Of a DNA stretch of 62,671 bases, positions 7,620 to 16,281 are shown piece by piece (position 1 is the stretch's first letter; the number at the start of each line of letters is the position of its first letter). This DNA comes from JAFIEN01 sp051859505 (GTDB lineage Bacteria; Pseudomonadota; Alphaproteobacteria; Rhodobacterales; Rhodobacteraceae). The notes below the pieces were generated by a model. It did no database searches and was not told the origin of the DNA. It saw only the letters and a list, made by a program, of their open reading frames with translations. The stretch spans positions 1-62,671 of the forward strand of contig JBHYFN010000023.1 in NCBI GenBank assembly GCA_051859505.1, in the 5' to 3' direction. A program made the position numbers and the translations under genes.

Positions 7620-9707
7620 TCAGTCAGGGGAAAGGGCGGTCAGTTCGCGGCGGAAGGCGACGGGGCCGGCGGGTGGCTGCCCCAGTTCGCGGGCATAGCG
7701 GTGGCCGGCATAGACGGCATGCGCGATGGTGGCCGGCGCAAGGCAATCGCCGATCCGGGTGAGGGTCTTGGGTGCGGCCGCGCCGCCATCGACCAGCGCC
7801 TGCACCTGGTGGAACAGGTCGTCCACCGGGTCGCGCATGGTGACGGGGATGAAGGTCGCGCAAGGGATCTCGCGCTCCTTCCCGGTGTAGATGCATTCGG
7901 CGATCACCTCGCCCTCCTCGATCTCGAAGACGCCATGCAGGGGCAGGATCTTGACCCCCATCTCGAGCAGGCGCTTCTGGATGCGGTGCTGTTCCAGCGT
8001 GTTATGCGTCCAGTGCGAGGCATCGGCCTCGGGCGTGATCAGCGTGACCTTGTGGCCCTGATCGCGCAAAAGTTCGGCCAGCACGCCGCCCATGTAATAG
8101 TGATCGTCGTCATAGATCACGACCGGCCCCTCGGCCCTTGCCCCGTCCATGATGTCGTCGGGCGTCAGCACCCTGACGGATCCGTCCCGCGCAATCGGCT
8201 GGTGGTTCTCGCGTCCCAGCCCGGTGTCGGACCAGCGCGCGCCGGTGGCGATCACCACATGGTCGGCCCCGAAATCCAGCACCTGATCGGCGGAAAGGCG
8301 GCTGTCGAGATAGGTTTCGACATTCGGCATCTGCCCGATCTGCCAGGCGCGGTAGTCGCTCACCCGCTTCCACTCGATCAGCCCCGGCAGCCGCGCCTCG
8401 CGCGCGACGCGGCCACCAAGTTCCGTCCCCGCCTCGGCCAGCGTCACCGCGTATCCCCGCTGCCCCAGCGCCCGCGCAGCCTCTAGCCCCGAAGGCCCGG
8501 CCCCCACGATCAGCACCGTCTCGTCACTGGTCTTCGGCGCGATGCGCTCGGGGTGCCAGCCCTTGCGCCATTCCTCGCCCATCGTCGGGTTCTGGGTGCA
8601 GCGGAGCGGCGTGCCCACGAAATCGGCGGAAACGCAGATGTTGCAGCCGATGCATTCGCGGATATCCTCGAGCCGCCCCTCCTCGATCTTCTTCGGCAGG
8701 AAGGGATCGGCGATGGAGGGCCGCGCCGCGCCGATGAAATCCAGCACGCCCGTGCGGATCAGCGAGACCATCGCATCGGGCGAGGTATAGCGCCCCACGC
8801 CCACCACGGGCCGTTTCGTCACCTGCTTGACGAAGGAAATGAAGCTGTCCTGAAACCCCGCCTTGGCAAAGCGCGAGGTCTGGCTGTCGTTGTCCCAATC
8901 GGCGATGTTCACGTCCCAAAGGTCGGGAAGGTCGGCCAAAGCCTCGACAAAGGCGCGCCCCTCGCCATCGTGCGTGCGGCCCTCGTCGCCCAAAAGCTCC
9001 TCGACGGCAAAGCGGACGGCCACGGCGCAGGTGTCGCCCACGGCCTCCTTCGTATCCTCAAGCACCTCGCGGAACAGGCGCATCCGGTTCTGAAACGATC
9101 CGCCGTATTCGTCGGTCCGGCGGTTATGGCGGGGCGAGAGGAAATGCGACAGAACGTTCAGGTCATGCGCGGCATAGACATAGACGATGTCGAACCCGGC
9201 GGTTTTCGCGCGCTTGGCCGCATCGACGAACCAGCGCCGCAGCGCGCGGATATCGGCCTTGTCCATCGCGCGCGCCTGCAGCGGGTCGGGGTAGCCTGCG
9301 GGGCGGTGCGAGGGGGCCATCGGCACTTCGCGGCTGAACCGGTTGGTGCTGTTGAGGCCGGCATAGCAGGGCTCGATCGCGGCAAGGCTGCCATGGGCAT
9401 GGATGCGGTCGACCATCTTGGCGTGGACGGGGATATCCTCGTCCGACCAGAGCCGCCCGCCCGCCCAGGGGCTTTGATCGCCCGCGGGATGGATCTCGAC
9501 CTCTTCGGTCGAGACCACGGCCCAGCCGCCTTCGGCCTTGACCCCCCGCATCTCGGCCATAGGGCTGGGGTAGCGCTGGCCCATGCCGTTGCAATGCGGC
9601 ACCTGATAGAACCGGTTGCGGGCGACGACGGGGCCGATGCGGACGGGTTCGAACAGCACGTCAAAACGCGGGTCGCGGGTGGAGGCGGGGGGCAGGCCGG
9701 AATCCAT
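7620..9707 (-). CDS. TMADH-like FMN/4Fe-4S amine dehydrogenase
   Basis: This 695-aa paralogue of the downstream flavoprotein has the usual length for the trimethylamine dehydrogenase group. The putative 6-S-cysteinyl-FMN residue is C39 in RNRFYQVPHCNG. The iron-sulfur ligands are C352, C355, C358 and C370, followed by TQNPTMGEEWRKGWHPE. A dinucleotide-binding fold begins at VLIVGAGPSGLEAARALG. It has no helical extension. Two such enzymes side by side suggest two successive demethylations, or one demethylation acting on two substrates. It lies 14 bp downstream of the amine oxidase gene in the same operon. The specificity is inferred, not shown. Confidence 0.92.
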   Translation of the reverse strand: MDSGLPPASTRDPRFDVLFEPVRIGPVVARNRFYQVPHCNGMGQRYPSPMAEMRGVKAEGGWAVVSTEEVEIHPAGDQSPWAGGRLWSDEDIPVHAKMVDRIHAHGSLAAIEPCYAGLNSTNRFSREVPMAPSHRPAGYPDPLQARAMDKADIRALRRWFVDAAKRAKTAGFDIVYVYAAHDLNVLSHFLSPRHNRRTDEYGGSFQNRMRLFREVLEDTKEAVGDTCAVAVRFAVEELLGDEGRTHDGEGRAFVEALADLPDLWDVNIADWDNDSQTSRFAKAGFQDSFISFVKQVTKRPVVGVGRYTSPDAMVSLIRTGVLDFIGAARPSIADPFLPKKIEEGRLEDIRECIGCNICVSADFVGTPLRCTQNPTMGEEWRKGWHPERIAPKTSDETVLIVGAGPSGLEAARALGQRGYAVTLAEAGTELGGRVAREARLPGLIEWKRVSDYRAWQIGQMPNVETYLDSRLSADQVLDFGADHVVIATGARWSDTGLGRENHQPIARDGSVRVLTPDDIMDGARAEGPVVIYDDDHYYMGGVLAELLRDQGHKVTLITPEADASHWTHNTLEQHRIQKRLLEMGVKILPLHGVFEIEEGEVIAECIYTGKEREIPCATFIPVTMRDPVDDLFHQVQALVDGGAAAPKTLTRIGDCLAPATIAHAVYAGHRYARELGQPPAGPVAFRRELTALSPD

Positions 9708-9721
9708 GGTCTCTCCTGTGA

Positions 9722-11110
9722 TCAGTCGGCGGCAGGGGCCGCGCCCAGCCCCTCCTTGCGGGCGTCGCAGGTCGAACAGCCCTCGGTGCCCAGCAGCAGG
9801 TCGGCGACAAGGCCCGCCACCTTCTCGCCATGCAGATGCGCGCCGGAATAGAGCGCGGCATAAGGCGTCGCCATCGCTTCGCCGGCGAAGAACAGCCGCT
9901 CGTGCAGCGGGCGTTCGAGGGCGGCGCGGGCGGTGAAATGGCCGGGGCGGGCGTGGGAATAGGCGCCCATCGTCAGGGGGTTGTTGTCCCAGCGGGTGAC
10001 GGTCGAGGCCTGCAAGCGGCTCTGCGCCTCGCTTCCCACCATCGAGACGAATTGCTGAAGCGCGAAGTCGATCAGCGCCGCCTCGCCCTCCTGCGCCAGA
10101 TCCCAGGCGAATTGCCCGCCGATGAAGCCGGTCACATAGTCATGGCCCGTCGGGAAGGTCAGGAAATAGCAGGCGGGCGCGGGGATGGGTTGGGTAATCC
10201 GGTGCGACAGGAACTGGCTGTTGCTCATCCCGAAGCGGGCGCCGTCGAACATCAGCCCGACCTTGAGAAGCAGGCCCATCGGCACGTTGTCGATGGCGTC
10301 CTGCTTCCAGTCGGGCAGGGCGGGCGTGAACCGGATCGCGCCCGAGGCCAGAACCCCGGTCGAGACGGTGAGGATACAGGCCTTCGCCCGGATCGTGCCG
10401 GAGGGCGTTTCGACCGCAACGCCCTCGCCGCTGGTGTCGATCCCGGTGACCGGGGTGGAAAGCGCGACGGGCAGGCCGTCGGCAAAGCTCGCGGCAAGGC
10501 GGCCGAGGCCCTCTTTCACCAGATAGTCGAAATCGTACTCTTCGTAGGAATTCCAGTCGGCGGTGGAAAGGCCGGTGAAATCCACCGCGAAATCCATCGC
10601 CCCGATCCAGGTCTGCACCTCGGCCGCGAAATCGAGGCCGGGGGGGACGAGCGTGCTGGCGGCGACATCGCCCTCGGCCTCTTCCAGCGCCTCCTCGATG
10701 GTGCCCCAGGCCCGGTCAAAGCCGCGCCTCTCCTGCGCATCGGCGGGGCGGTCGCCGACATACATCACCTCGCGCGGGGTGGAATGATCTTCAAGCGTGA
10801 AGCCAAGCTCGCGCGCGCGGGCCACGGCGGGAAGGCCGTCCGGCCCCTGCAGCCAGGAACAGCCGTGATCGAAGGGCTGGCCAAGCATCTGGTCCTCGCT
10901 CCAGGCCCGCCCGCCGACACGGTCGGCGGCCTCGAGCACCACCACCTCAAGCCCGCGCGCCATCAGGGCCCGCGCGGCCGCCATCCCGGCGGCACCGGCC
11001 CCCACGACGACCACATCGGGATTGGCGGGCAAGGATTGAGCAAAGACGGGCAGGGCGGAGGAGGCAAGCAGGGCTGTCATGAAACCTCGTCTGTTCAGGG
11101 AGTGGCGCAT
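9722..11110 (-). CDS. Tat-exported flavin monoamine oxidase family protein
   Basis: This 462-aa FAD-dependent amine oxidase would oxidise an amine to an imine or aldehyde plus ammonia or a smaller amine, using oxygen or another acceptor. Residues 1-25 form a twin-arginine signal (NRRGFMTALLASSALPVFA), so it is expected in the periplasm. Then come the FAD-binding VVVGAGAAGMAAARAL motif and the DRVGGRAWS fingerprint. The C-terminal FFAGEAMATPYAALYSGA stretch is typical of the family. The start at 11110 was chosen because it begins the Tat signal. The longer frame upstream runs through the repeat tail of the regulator gene. It lies 2 bp after the TetR gene and is certainly co-transcribed with it. 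Confidence 0.9.
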   Translation of the reverse strand: MRHSLNRRGFMTALLASSALPVFAQSLPANPDVVVVGAGAAGMAAARALMARGLEVVVLEAADRVGGRAWSEDQMLGQPFDHGCSWLQGPDGLPAVARARELGFTLEDHSTPREVMYVGDRPADAQERRGFDRAWGTIEEALEEAEGDVAASTLVPPGLDFAAEVQTWIGAMDFAVDFTGLSTADWNSYEEYDFDYLVKEGLGRLAASFADGLPVALSTPVTGIDTSGEGVAVETPSGTIRAKACILTVSTGVLASGAIRFTPALPDWKQDAIDNVPMGLLLKVGLMFDGARFGMSNSQFLSHRITQPIPAPACYFLTFPTGHDYVTGFIGGQFAWDLAQEGEAALIDFALQQFVSMVGSEAQSRLQASTVTRWDNNPLTMGAYSHARPGHFTARAALERPLHERLFFAGEAMATPYAALYSGAHLHGEKVAGLVADLLLGTEGCSTCDARKEGLGAAPAAD

Positions 11111-11112
11111 CG

Positions 11113-11844
11113 CTACCTCTCGTGTTGCAGCTGGGTCAGGCGGCCGGGCACGGGGTCGGGCACGGGGCCGGATACAGGGCCGGGCACGGAGCCAGGTACG
11201 GGGCCAGGCACGGGGCCGAAATGGCGCGGGAAACAGGTCCGCATCAGCGACCACATCCGCCGTTTCGCCTCGTCAAGGTCGATCTCTTCGGGGTAGAGCG
11301 CGAATTCCAGCCAGATCCCGTCGGCGGCATTCTCGATCAGATAGGCGATGACCCGGGGGTCAAGGCCGTCATAGCCCCCCTCCTCGATGATCCGGTGACA
11401 GCTTTCGGCGGCCAGCCGGTTGCGCTCTTCGTCGAAGCCGCCGGAAATCCGGCGATAGGTTTCGCGGTGCTGCCGTTCCCCGAAAAAGGCGAACCAGACC
11501 GAGATGTTGCGCGCCGTGCAGATCTCGGGGTCGAAATGCGACTCGATCATCGCCCAAAGCCGCGCCGCAGGATCGCGCGCCTCGCCGACCAGCGCGCCGT
11601 ACCATTTCTCGCGATGCGCCTCGACAAGCGTTTCAAGCGTGGCCGACAGCAGGTTGTCCTTGGTGCCGAAATGCAGGCTGATGATGCCCGAGGACAGCCC
11701 CGCCCGTTCGGCCACAAGCGCGGTGGTCGTGCCGGTCATGCCGTGTTCGGCCAATGTCTCCATCGCAGCTTCGATCAGCTGCTGCCAACGCTCTTCCCGT
11801 GGCGCTGTCCGTCGGGTCTTTCGGTTTGCGACGCCGTCATGCAA
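11113..11844 (-). CDS. BetI-like TetR regulator with Pro-Gly-Val repeat tail
   Basis: This 243-aa TetR-family repressor resembles BetI, the choline/betaine-responsive regulator. The N-terminal helix-turn-helix lies around ALVAERAGLSSGIISLHFGTK. The ligand domain has the BetI-like segments FDPEICTARNISVWFAFFGE and GIWLEFALYPEE. The start is TTG at 11844, with GAGG about nine bases upstream. The only ATG nearby (11840) is out of frame. The last 35 or so residues are a low-complexity GPVP-type tail encoded by six 12-bp repeats, absent from normal BetI proteins. It sits between the transporter ATPase and the amine oxidase, so it probably controls this operon. Confidence 0.9.
   Translation of the reverse strand: MHDGVANRKTRRTAPREERWQQLIEAAMETLAEHGMTGTTTALVAERAGLSSGIISLHFGTKDNLLSATLETLVEAHREKWYGALVGEARDPAARLWAMIESHFDPEICTARNISVWFAFFGERQHRETYRRISGGFDEERNRLAAESCHRIIEEGGYDGLDPRVIAYLIENAADGIWLEFALYPEEIDLDEAKRRMWSLMRTCFPRHFGPVPGPVPGSVPGPVSGPVPDPVPGRLTQLQHER
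11144..11215. repeat. Six 12-bp tandem repeats encoding the regulator's C-terminal tail
   Basis: Six in-frame units of the type CCGGGCACGGGG encode the GPVP/GSVP/GPVS tail of the TetR protein. The length is a multiple of three, so copy-number changes would lengthen or shorten the tail without a frameshift. Confidence 0.85.
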
Positions 11845-11854
11845 TGCAAATGCC

Positions 11855-12961
11855 TCAATCTGCGGTCAGGGGAATAAGGGCCGCATCCTCCCAGGTCAGC
11901 CAGACCTTCTGGCCCGGCTCCGGCCCGGCCGGCCCGCCGGCGCCGGCCCTGTTGGCGGCAGACACGGCGACGGGGCGGTCGCAGCCCGGAAGGCGGATGT
12001 GAAAATGGCTCCGCTCGCCCAGATAGACGCGGTCGGCCACCACGCCTTCGACCATGCGCCCCGCCCCTTCGGCGGGGTCGGACAGGATCGCGAAACGTTC
12101 GGGCCGGATCGCGACCGACAGATCGCCCGGCCCCTGAGGCGGCAGCCCCTCGGAGGGGATCGAACAGGGCCCCAGCCCGGCAATCTCGACATCGAGATGG
12201 CCGTTCACATGGCCCGAGAGGCGGGCGGGCAGAAAGTTCATCGTGCCCACGAAACTGGCCACCCGGCGCGAGAGGGGACGTTCGTAAAGGCCGTCGGGCG
12301 TATCGACCTGAAGCACCTTGCCATCCGCCATCACCGCGATGCGATCCGACAGGGTCAGCGCCTCTTCCTGATCGTGGGTCACAAGCACGAAGGTGATCCC
12401 GACCGAACGCTGCAGGCTGCGCAGTTCAACCTGCATCTGTTCGCGCAGCTGCTTGTCCAGCGCGCCAAGCGGTTCGTCCAGAAGCAGAACCTTGGGCCGC
12501 AGGATCAGGGCGCGGGCCAGCGCGACCCTCTGCCGCTGGCCGCCCGAAAGCTGATCGGCCCGGCGCGAGCCGAAGCCCGGCAGCTTGATCAGCTCCAGCA
12601 TCTCGTCAATCCGCCGGGCGCGTTCGGCCGCCCCGAGTTTCAGCCGGCGCAGGCCGAAGGCGATGTTGTCGCCCACGTTCAGATGCGGAAAGATCGCGTA
12701 GTTCTGGAACACCATGTTGACCGGCCGCAGATGCGGCGGGATCGCGTCCATCGGCTGGCCGTCGATCTCGAGGCTGCCCTCGGTCGCGGATTCGAAGCCG
12801 GCGAGGATGCGCAGCAGCGTCGTCTTGCCCGAGCCCGAAGCGCCGAGGATCGAGAAGAACTCGCCGCGCTGGATATCGAGGTCCACCCCCGCGACGGCCC
12901 GGAACGTGCCGAACCGCTTTTCGATGCCGTGCAGGCGGATCATGGCCGAGGTCTGGGTCAT
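11855..12961 (-). CDS. Polyamine-type ABC importer ATPase (PotA-like)
   Basis: This 368-aa ATPase would power import of a polyamine-like or betaine-like solute with the two permeases and the binding protein encoded just upstream. It shows Walker A (GASGSGKTT), the LSGGQRQRVALARAL signature, Walker B (VLLLDEPLGALD), the THDQEEALTLSD switch region, and a C-terminal TOBE-like domain with IRPERFAIL. The ATG at 12961 overlaps the permease stop codon (ATGA), which supports that start and translational coupling. The TetR gene follows after 10 bp. The substrate is inferred to be the same methylated amine handled by the downstream enzymes. Confidence 0.93.
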   Translation of the reverse strand: MTQTSAMIRLHGIEKRFGTFRAVAGVDLDIQRGEFFSILGASGSGKTTLLRILAGFESATEGSLEIDGQPMDAIPPHLRPVNMVFQNYAIFPHLNVGDNIAFGLRRLKLGAAERARRIDEMLELIKLPGFGSRRADQLSGGQRQRVALARALILRPKVLLLDEPLGALDKQLREQMQVELRSLQRSVGITFVLVTHDQEEALTLSDRIAVMADGKVLQVDTPDGLYERPLSRRVASFVGTMNFLPARLSGHVNGHLDVEIAGLGPCSIPSEGLPPQGPGDLSVAIRPERFAILSDPAEGAGRMVEGVVADRVYLGERSHFHIRLPGCDRPVAVSAANRAGAGGPAGPEPGQKVWLTWEDAALIPLTAD

Positions 12962-13782
12962 CCGTTCGACGTCCTGTCCGTAAGGTTGAGCGATCCCAGC
13001 CGTCCGATCCACAGCCCGACGAAGACCGTCACGAAAGAGAACACGAGGATCAGCGTCCCCAGGGCGAGGGTCGAGGGGAAGTTCTGCGGAAAGCGCAGCT
13101 GGTTCCAGATGAACAGCGGCAGGGTCTGTTCCGTGCCGCCAAGGAAAAACGCGATCAGGAATTCGTCGAAAGAGATCGTGAAGGTCATCAAGAGGCTGGC
13201 CACGATGCCGGGCATGATGATCGGCACCGTGACGCGCCAGAAGGTGAACCAGGCATTCTCGCCCAGATCGGCGGCGGCTTCCTCCATCGAGGCGTCGAAC
13301 CCGTCGAACCGGGGCAGAAGCGTGGCGATGGAGAACGGCAGGCAGACGACCATATGCCCGATCCCGATGGTGAACAGCGACAGCGGCACGTTCATCGTGC
13401 TCAGCATCATCAGAAGCGCCACGCCGAAGATGATCCCCGGCACCACCAGCGGCAGCATGATCACGGCGACGATGGACCGCCCCCCCGGGATCCGGTGCCG
13501 CGCGATGGCCTTGGCCGCGAAGACGCCCAGGATCGTGGAGAGAACCGACACGACCAGCGCCACCTTGAGGCTGTTGTAGAGCGCCTGAAGCATCGGGCCG
13601 CGCTGGAACAGATCGCGATACCAGCGCAGGCTGAATTCCTCGATCGGGAAGCGCTGGAACGTGCCCGCGTTGAAGGAAAAGAGCGGGATGAAGAGGATCG
13701 GCACATAAAGCAGCAGCATGAAGAGGACGGCATAGGCCGTCAGCGCCGGGCTGGTGCGGTGAAAATCGTGACGCCGGCTCAT
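12958..13782 (-). CDS. Polyamine-type ABC importer permease (PotC-like)
   Basis: This 274-aa inner-membrane permease has about six hydrophobic segments, beginning with AYAVLFMLLLYVPILFIPLF. The cytoplasmic EAA loop (MEEAAADLGENAWFTFWRV) contacts the ATPase. The ATG at 13782 overlaps the stop of the other permease gene. It is the second permease of a PotABCD-type system. Membership is clear, but the substrate cannot be read from the sequence. Confidence 0.93.
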   Translation of the reverse strand: MSRRHDFHRTSPALTAYAVLFMLLLYVPILFIPLFSFNAGTFQRFPIEEFSLRWYRDLFQRGPMLQALYNSLKVALVVSVLSTILGVFAAKAIARHRIPGGRSIVAVIMLPLVVPGIIFGVALLMMLSTMNVPLSLFTIGIGHMVVCLPFSIATLLPRFDGFDASMEEAAADLGENAWFTFWRVTVPIIMPGIVASLLMTFTISFDEFLIAFFLGGTEQTLPLFIWNQLRFPQNFPSTLALGTLILVFSFVTVFVGLWIGRLGSLNLTDRTSNG

Positions 13783-14711
13783 CTGGCCCACCTCTTGAGG
13801 GCCAGCATCAGCCCGTAGAACATCAGCGAGACAAGCGCGATCGCCAGCAGCATGGTGATCGACAGCGCCGCCCCCATCGGCCAATTGTTGATCGAGCCGA
13901 ACTGAAGCTGAATCAGGTTGCCGATCATCCGCGCATCCGGCCCGCCCACCAGCGCCGGCGTGACGTAATCGCCCACCGTGGGAATGAACATCAGCAGCGT
14001 GCCCACCAGAACCCCCGGCATCGACAGGGGCAGGATGATGCGGAAAAAGCGCATCGCCGGCGGCTCGCCCAGATCGGCCGAGGCCTCGAGCAGCGACCGG
14101 TCGATCTTTTCCAGCGAGACATAGATCGGCAGAAAGGCGAAGGCCGCCCAGGCATGGGCCAGCGTGATGCAGACCGCCGCCCGGCTGTAGAGCAGGAACT
14201 CGAGCGGGGCGTCGATCAGGCCAAGCTCCATCAGGCCCGAGTTGATCACCCCCTCGTAGCCAAGGATCACCCGCCAGGCAAAGACGCGCAGCAGGTAGCT
14301 TGTCCAGAAGGGCAGCATGATGACGATCAGCCAGATCATCTTGTGACGATGCACATGGAAGGCCACGTAATAGGCCATCGGATAGGCCAGAAGCACCGTC
14401 AGGATCGTCGCCGTCATGGAAATCGCCAGCGACCGCCCGATCAGCGCGCCATAGATCGGCTGTTCGATGATGGTGCGGTAATTCACCAGCGACCAGGTAT
14501 CGGCGAAGTCGAAGCCGACCTGCGTCCAGAGGCTCATCAGGCTCATCAGGATGAAGGGGATGAGCACCGTGATGCCCATGACCACGATGGTGGGGGCCAG
14601 CAGGATCAGGCCCCGCAGCCAATCGTGGCGCATCAGCAGGCGCCCCCAGAACGAGGGGGAGGGCACCTCCCCCGTCGCCACCGGGGACGGGCGGCCGGCC
14701 GTGGTTGTCAT
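13779..14711 (-). CDS. Polyamine-type ABC importer permease (PotB-like)
   Basis: This 310-aa inner-membrane permease has an N-terminal cytoplasmic stretch of about 30 residues followed by membrane segments starting at LRGLILLAPTIVVMGITVLI. It carries an EAA-type loop (LLEASADLGEPPAMRFFRII). It follows the binding-protein gene by 62 bp and overlaps the next permease gene by four bases. It pairs with the PotC-like protein in the same importer. Confidence 0.93.
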   Translation of the reverse strand: MTTTAGRPSPVATGEVPSPSFWGRLLMRHDWLRGLILLAPTIVVMGITVLIPFILMSLMSLWTQVGFDFADTWSLVNYRTIIEQPIYGALIGRSLAISMTATILTVLLAYPMAYYVAFHVHRHKMIWLIVIMLPFWTSYLLRVFAWRVILGYEGVINSGLMELGLIDAPLEFLLYSRAAVCITLAHAWAAFAFLPIYVSLEKIDRSLLEASADLGEPPAMRFFRIILPLSMPGVLVGTLLMFIPTVGDYVTPALVGGPDARMIGNLIQLQFGSINNWPMGAALSITMLLAIALVSLMFYGLMLALKRWAR

Positions 14712-14773
14712 GCCGGCCCCCTCATCTGTGGAACAACCGGATCACTGGGCATCCTCACGCGATCAACGAGGCC

Positions 14774-15898
14774 TCAGAACCCGGCCTTGATCTGCTCCCA
14801 CTCGGTGTTCATCCGCGAGATCCACTCCTGCGACTGCGGAATCGCCCTGTGACCCGCATCCAGAAGCTCGTCGGGATCGCGCGTCAGCGCGCGGGCGGCA
14901 AGCTCTTCCTCGGTGAACAGCTCGAACGACCGGGCATTGGAATGACCATAGCCATAGTCGTTGATCATGAACTGCCCGGCCGAGACGCTGATCATCGCGT
15001 CGATCACGTCATAGGCGCGGTCGATATTCGGCGCGTCGCGGTGCAGCATCACGCCGCAGATCCAGGTCAGCGTGCCTTCCTTGGGCCGGGCAAAGCGCAC
15101 CGGTATACCTTCGGCGGTCAGCTGGGTCGCGGTGCTGTTCCAGGTCATGGCAGCCACCACCTCGCCCGAGGCAAGCGCCTGATCCAGCGTCGTCGTATCG
15201 TCAGTATAGACCCGCACCAGCGGACGCTGCTGGCGCATCGCCTCCCCGATGCGGGCAAAGGCGTCGTCGCTGTCGATCTCGGTGAAGGGCACGCCGGCCT
15301 TGATCGCGCCGCACCACCAGGCATCGTCACCGCCCGCAAGCATGGCGATCCGCCCGGCATAGCGTTCATCCCAGAGGATATCCCAGGACTCCTCGCCCTC
15401 GAGATCGTAAAGGTCGGTGCGATAGGTGATCGAGGTGTCGCCCCAGTCGAAGGGCACCAGCCATTTCTTGCCATCCTCGGCGGCATTGAAATCGGCATTG
15501 TAAAGCTGCGGCAGCACATCGTCCCAGTTCGACAGCCGCGACACGTCGATCGGCTGGAACAGGCCGGTGGAATTCCAGCGCGGCACATCGTTCAGGCAGG
15601 GGTGGATCAGATCGGTGACGAAACCGGCCCGCAGCCGCGTCAGCCCATCCTCGACGGCGCCATAAAGGGCGAAATTCGGCATGTCGCCGTGCTTGGCGAT
15701 GTAGTCCTCGTAAAGCTCGGGGATGTCATAGCCGCCCCAGGTGAACATCGTCGCATGGCTGCCGTCCTGCGCCATCGGGCGGCGCGGGAACATCGGCATC
15801 ATCGTCGTGGCGATCCCAAGCCCCAGAAGCGAGCGGTTGAAGGCGCGTCGGCTGAGTTCGCCCCGCCGCACCGCGTTCAGTTGGTCGATGACATCCAT
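14774..15898 (-). CDS. Tat-exported polyamine/betaine-type solute-binding protein (PotD-like)
   Basis: This 374-aa periplasmic binding protein of the spermidine/putrescine class delivers the solute to the membrane complex. The N-terminus has a twin-arginine signal (SRRAFNRSLLGLGIA), preceded by an unusually long n-region of about 17 residues. The start at 15898 (MDVIDQLNAV) is supported by an AAGGAGGA site just upstream. The longer frame to 16072 is unlike a signal sequence. Aromatic-rich patches such as TWGGYDIPELYEDY, FDWGDTSITYRTD and WWCG would suit cation-pi binding of a quaternary amine. This is family knowledge plus inference. It is the first gene of the operon. Confidence 0.9.
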   Translation of the reverse strand: MDVIDQLNAVRRGELSRRAFNRSLLGLGIATTMMPMFPRRPMAQDGSHATMFTWGGYDIPELYEDYIAKHGDMPNFALYGAVEDGLTRLRAGFVTDLIHPCLNDVPRWNSTGLFQPIDVSRLSNWDDVLPQLYNADFNAAEDGKKWLVPFDWGDTSITYRTDLYDLEGEESWDILWDERYAGRIAMLAGGDDAWWCGAIKAGVPFTEIDSDDAFARIGEAMRQQRPLVRVYTDDTTTLDQALASGEVVAAMTWNSTATQLTAEGIPVRFARPKEGTLTWICGVMLHRDAPNIDRAYDVIDAMISVSAGQFMINDYGYGHSNARSFELFTEEELAARALTRDPDELLDAGHRAIPQSQEWISRMNTEWEQIKAGF

Positions 15899-16020
15899 TC
15901 TCGGTCCTCCTTGCTGGTCGTGATCGCGCGGCCTGCGTTCTTGTTTCATGATCGGTGCCCGCTCCGCGCCCGGCTCTTCGGCCCTGTCCGCTGCACCAAT
16001 GGCCCTTTGCCGCCCCTCAC

Positions 16021-16038
16021 TGAATGACGGCTCAGTCA
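16021..16038. promoter_or_regulatory. BetI-like operator candidate A
   Basis: The 18-base dyad TGAATGACGGCTCAGTCA has matching half-sites TGAnTGA and TCAnTCA around a 4-bp centre. The same pattern occurs at 21279-21296 before the Rieske operon. It lies directly downstream of a candidate -10 element, where a bound repressor would block transcription of the importer/amine oxidase operon. Which of the two BetI-like proteins binds is unknown. Confidence 0.6.
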
Positions 16039-16068
16039 ATGACACGAGAGGTTCCCTCTGCGAGTCAA
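16039..16068 (-). promoter_or_regulatory. Candidate promoter of the importer/amine-oxidase operon
   Basis: On the minus strand, TTGACT (complement of 16063-16068) is followed after 18 bp by TGTCAT (complement of 16039-16044). The -35 match is good and the -10 match is weak. The operator candidate abuts the -10. The start site would fall inside the dyad. Confidence 0.4.
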
Positions 16069-16281
16069 GCATTATCAGGTCTGGAAGAATCCGCCGATCC
16101 CAAGCTCCGGGTCTGCTCTTCGTCTTTGACGGTGGCCATCCATCCGCTTCAGCGGTTTGATTTTGTTAACCTTTGATCCGCACAAGCCTGCCAGATAGAT
16201 CCGTCAGCCCACCCCCGTGGTCATCGCGTTTACTGTGCAATTTTTCAGCAGCCGCCCCCGAAACGGGCGCTCTTGCCCCGC

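Larger units (their letters stand above)
15899..16281. other. Intergenic region holding the transporter-operon promoter
   Basis: This 383-bp gap separates the end of the amidohydrolase gene from the start of the binding-protein gene. It contains the operator-like dyad at 16021-16038 and a candidate minus-strand promoter at 16039-16068. The part nearest the amidohydrolase is more AT-rich. No further gene is apparent. Confidence 0.6.
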
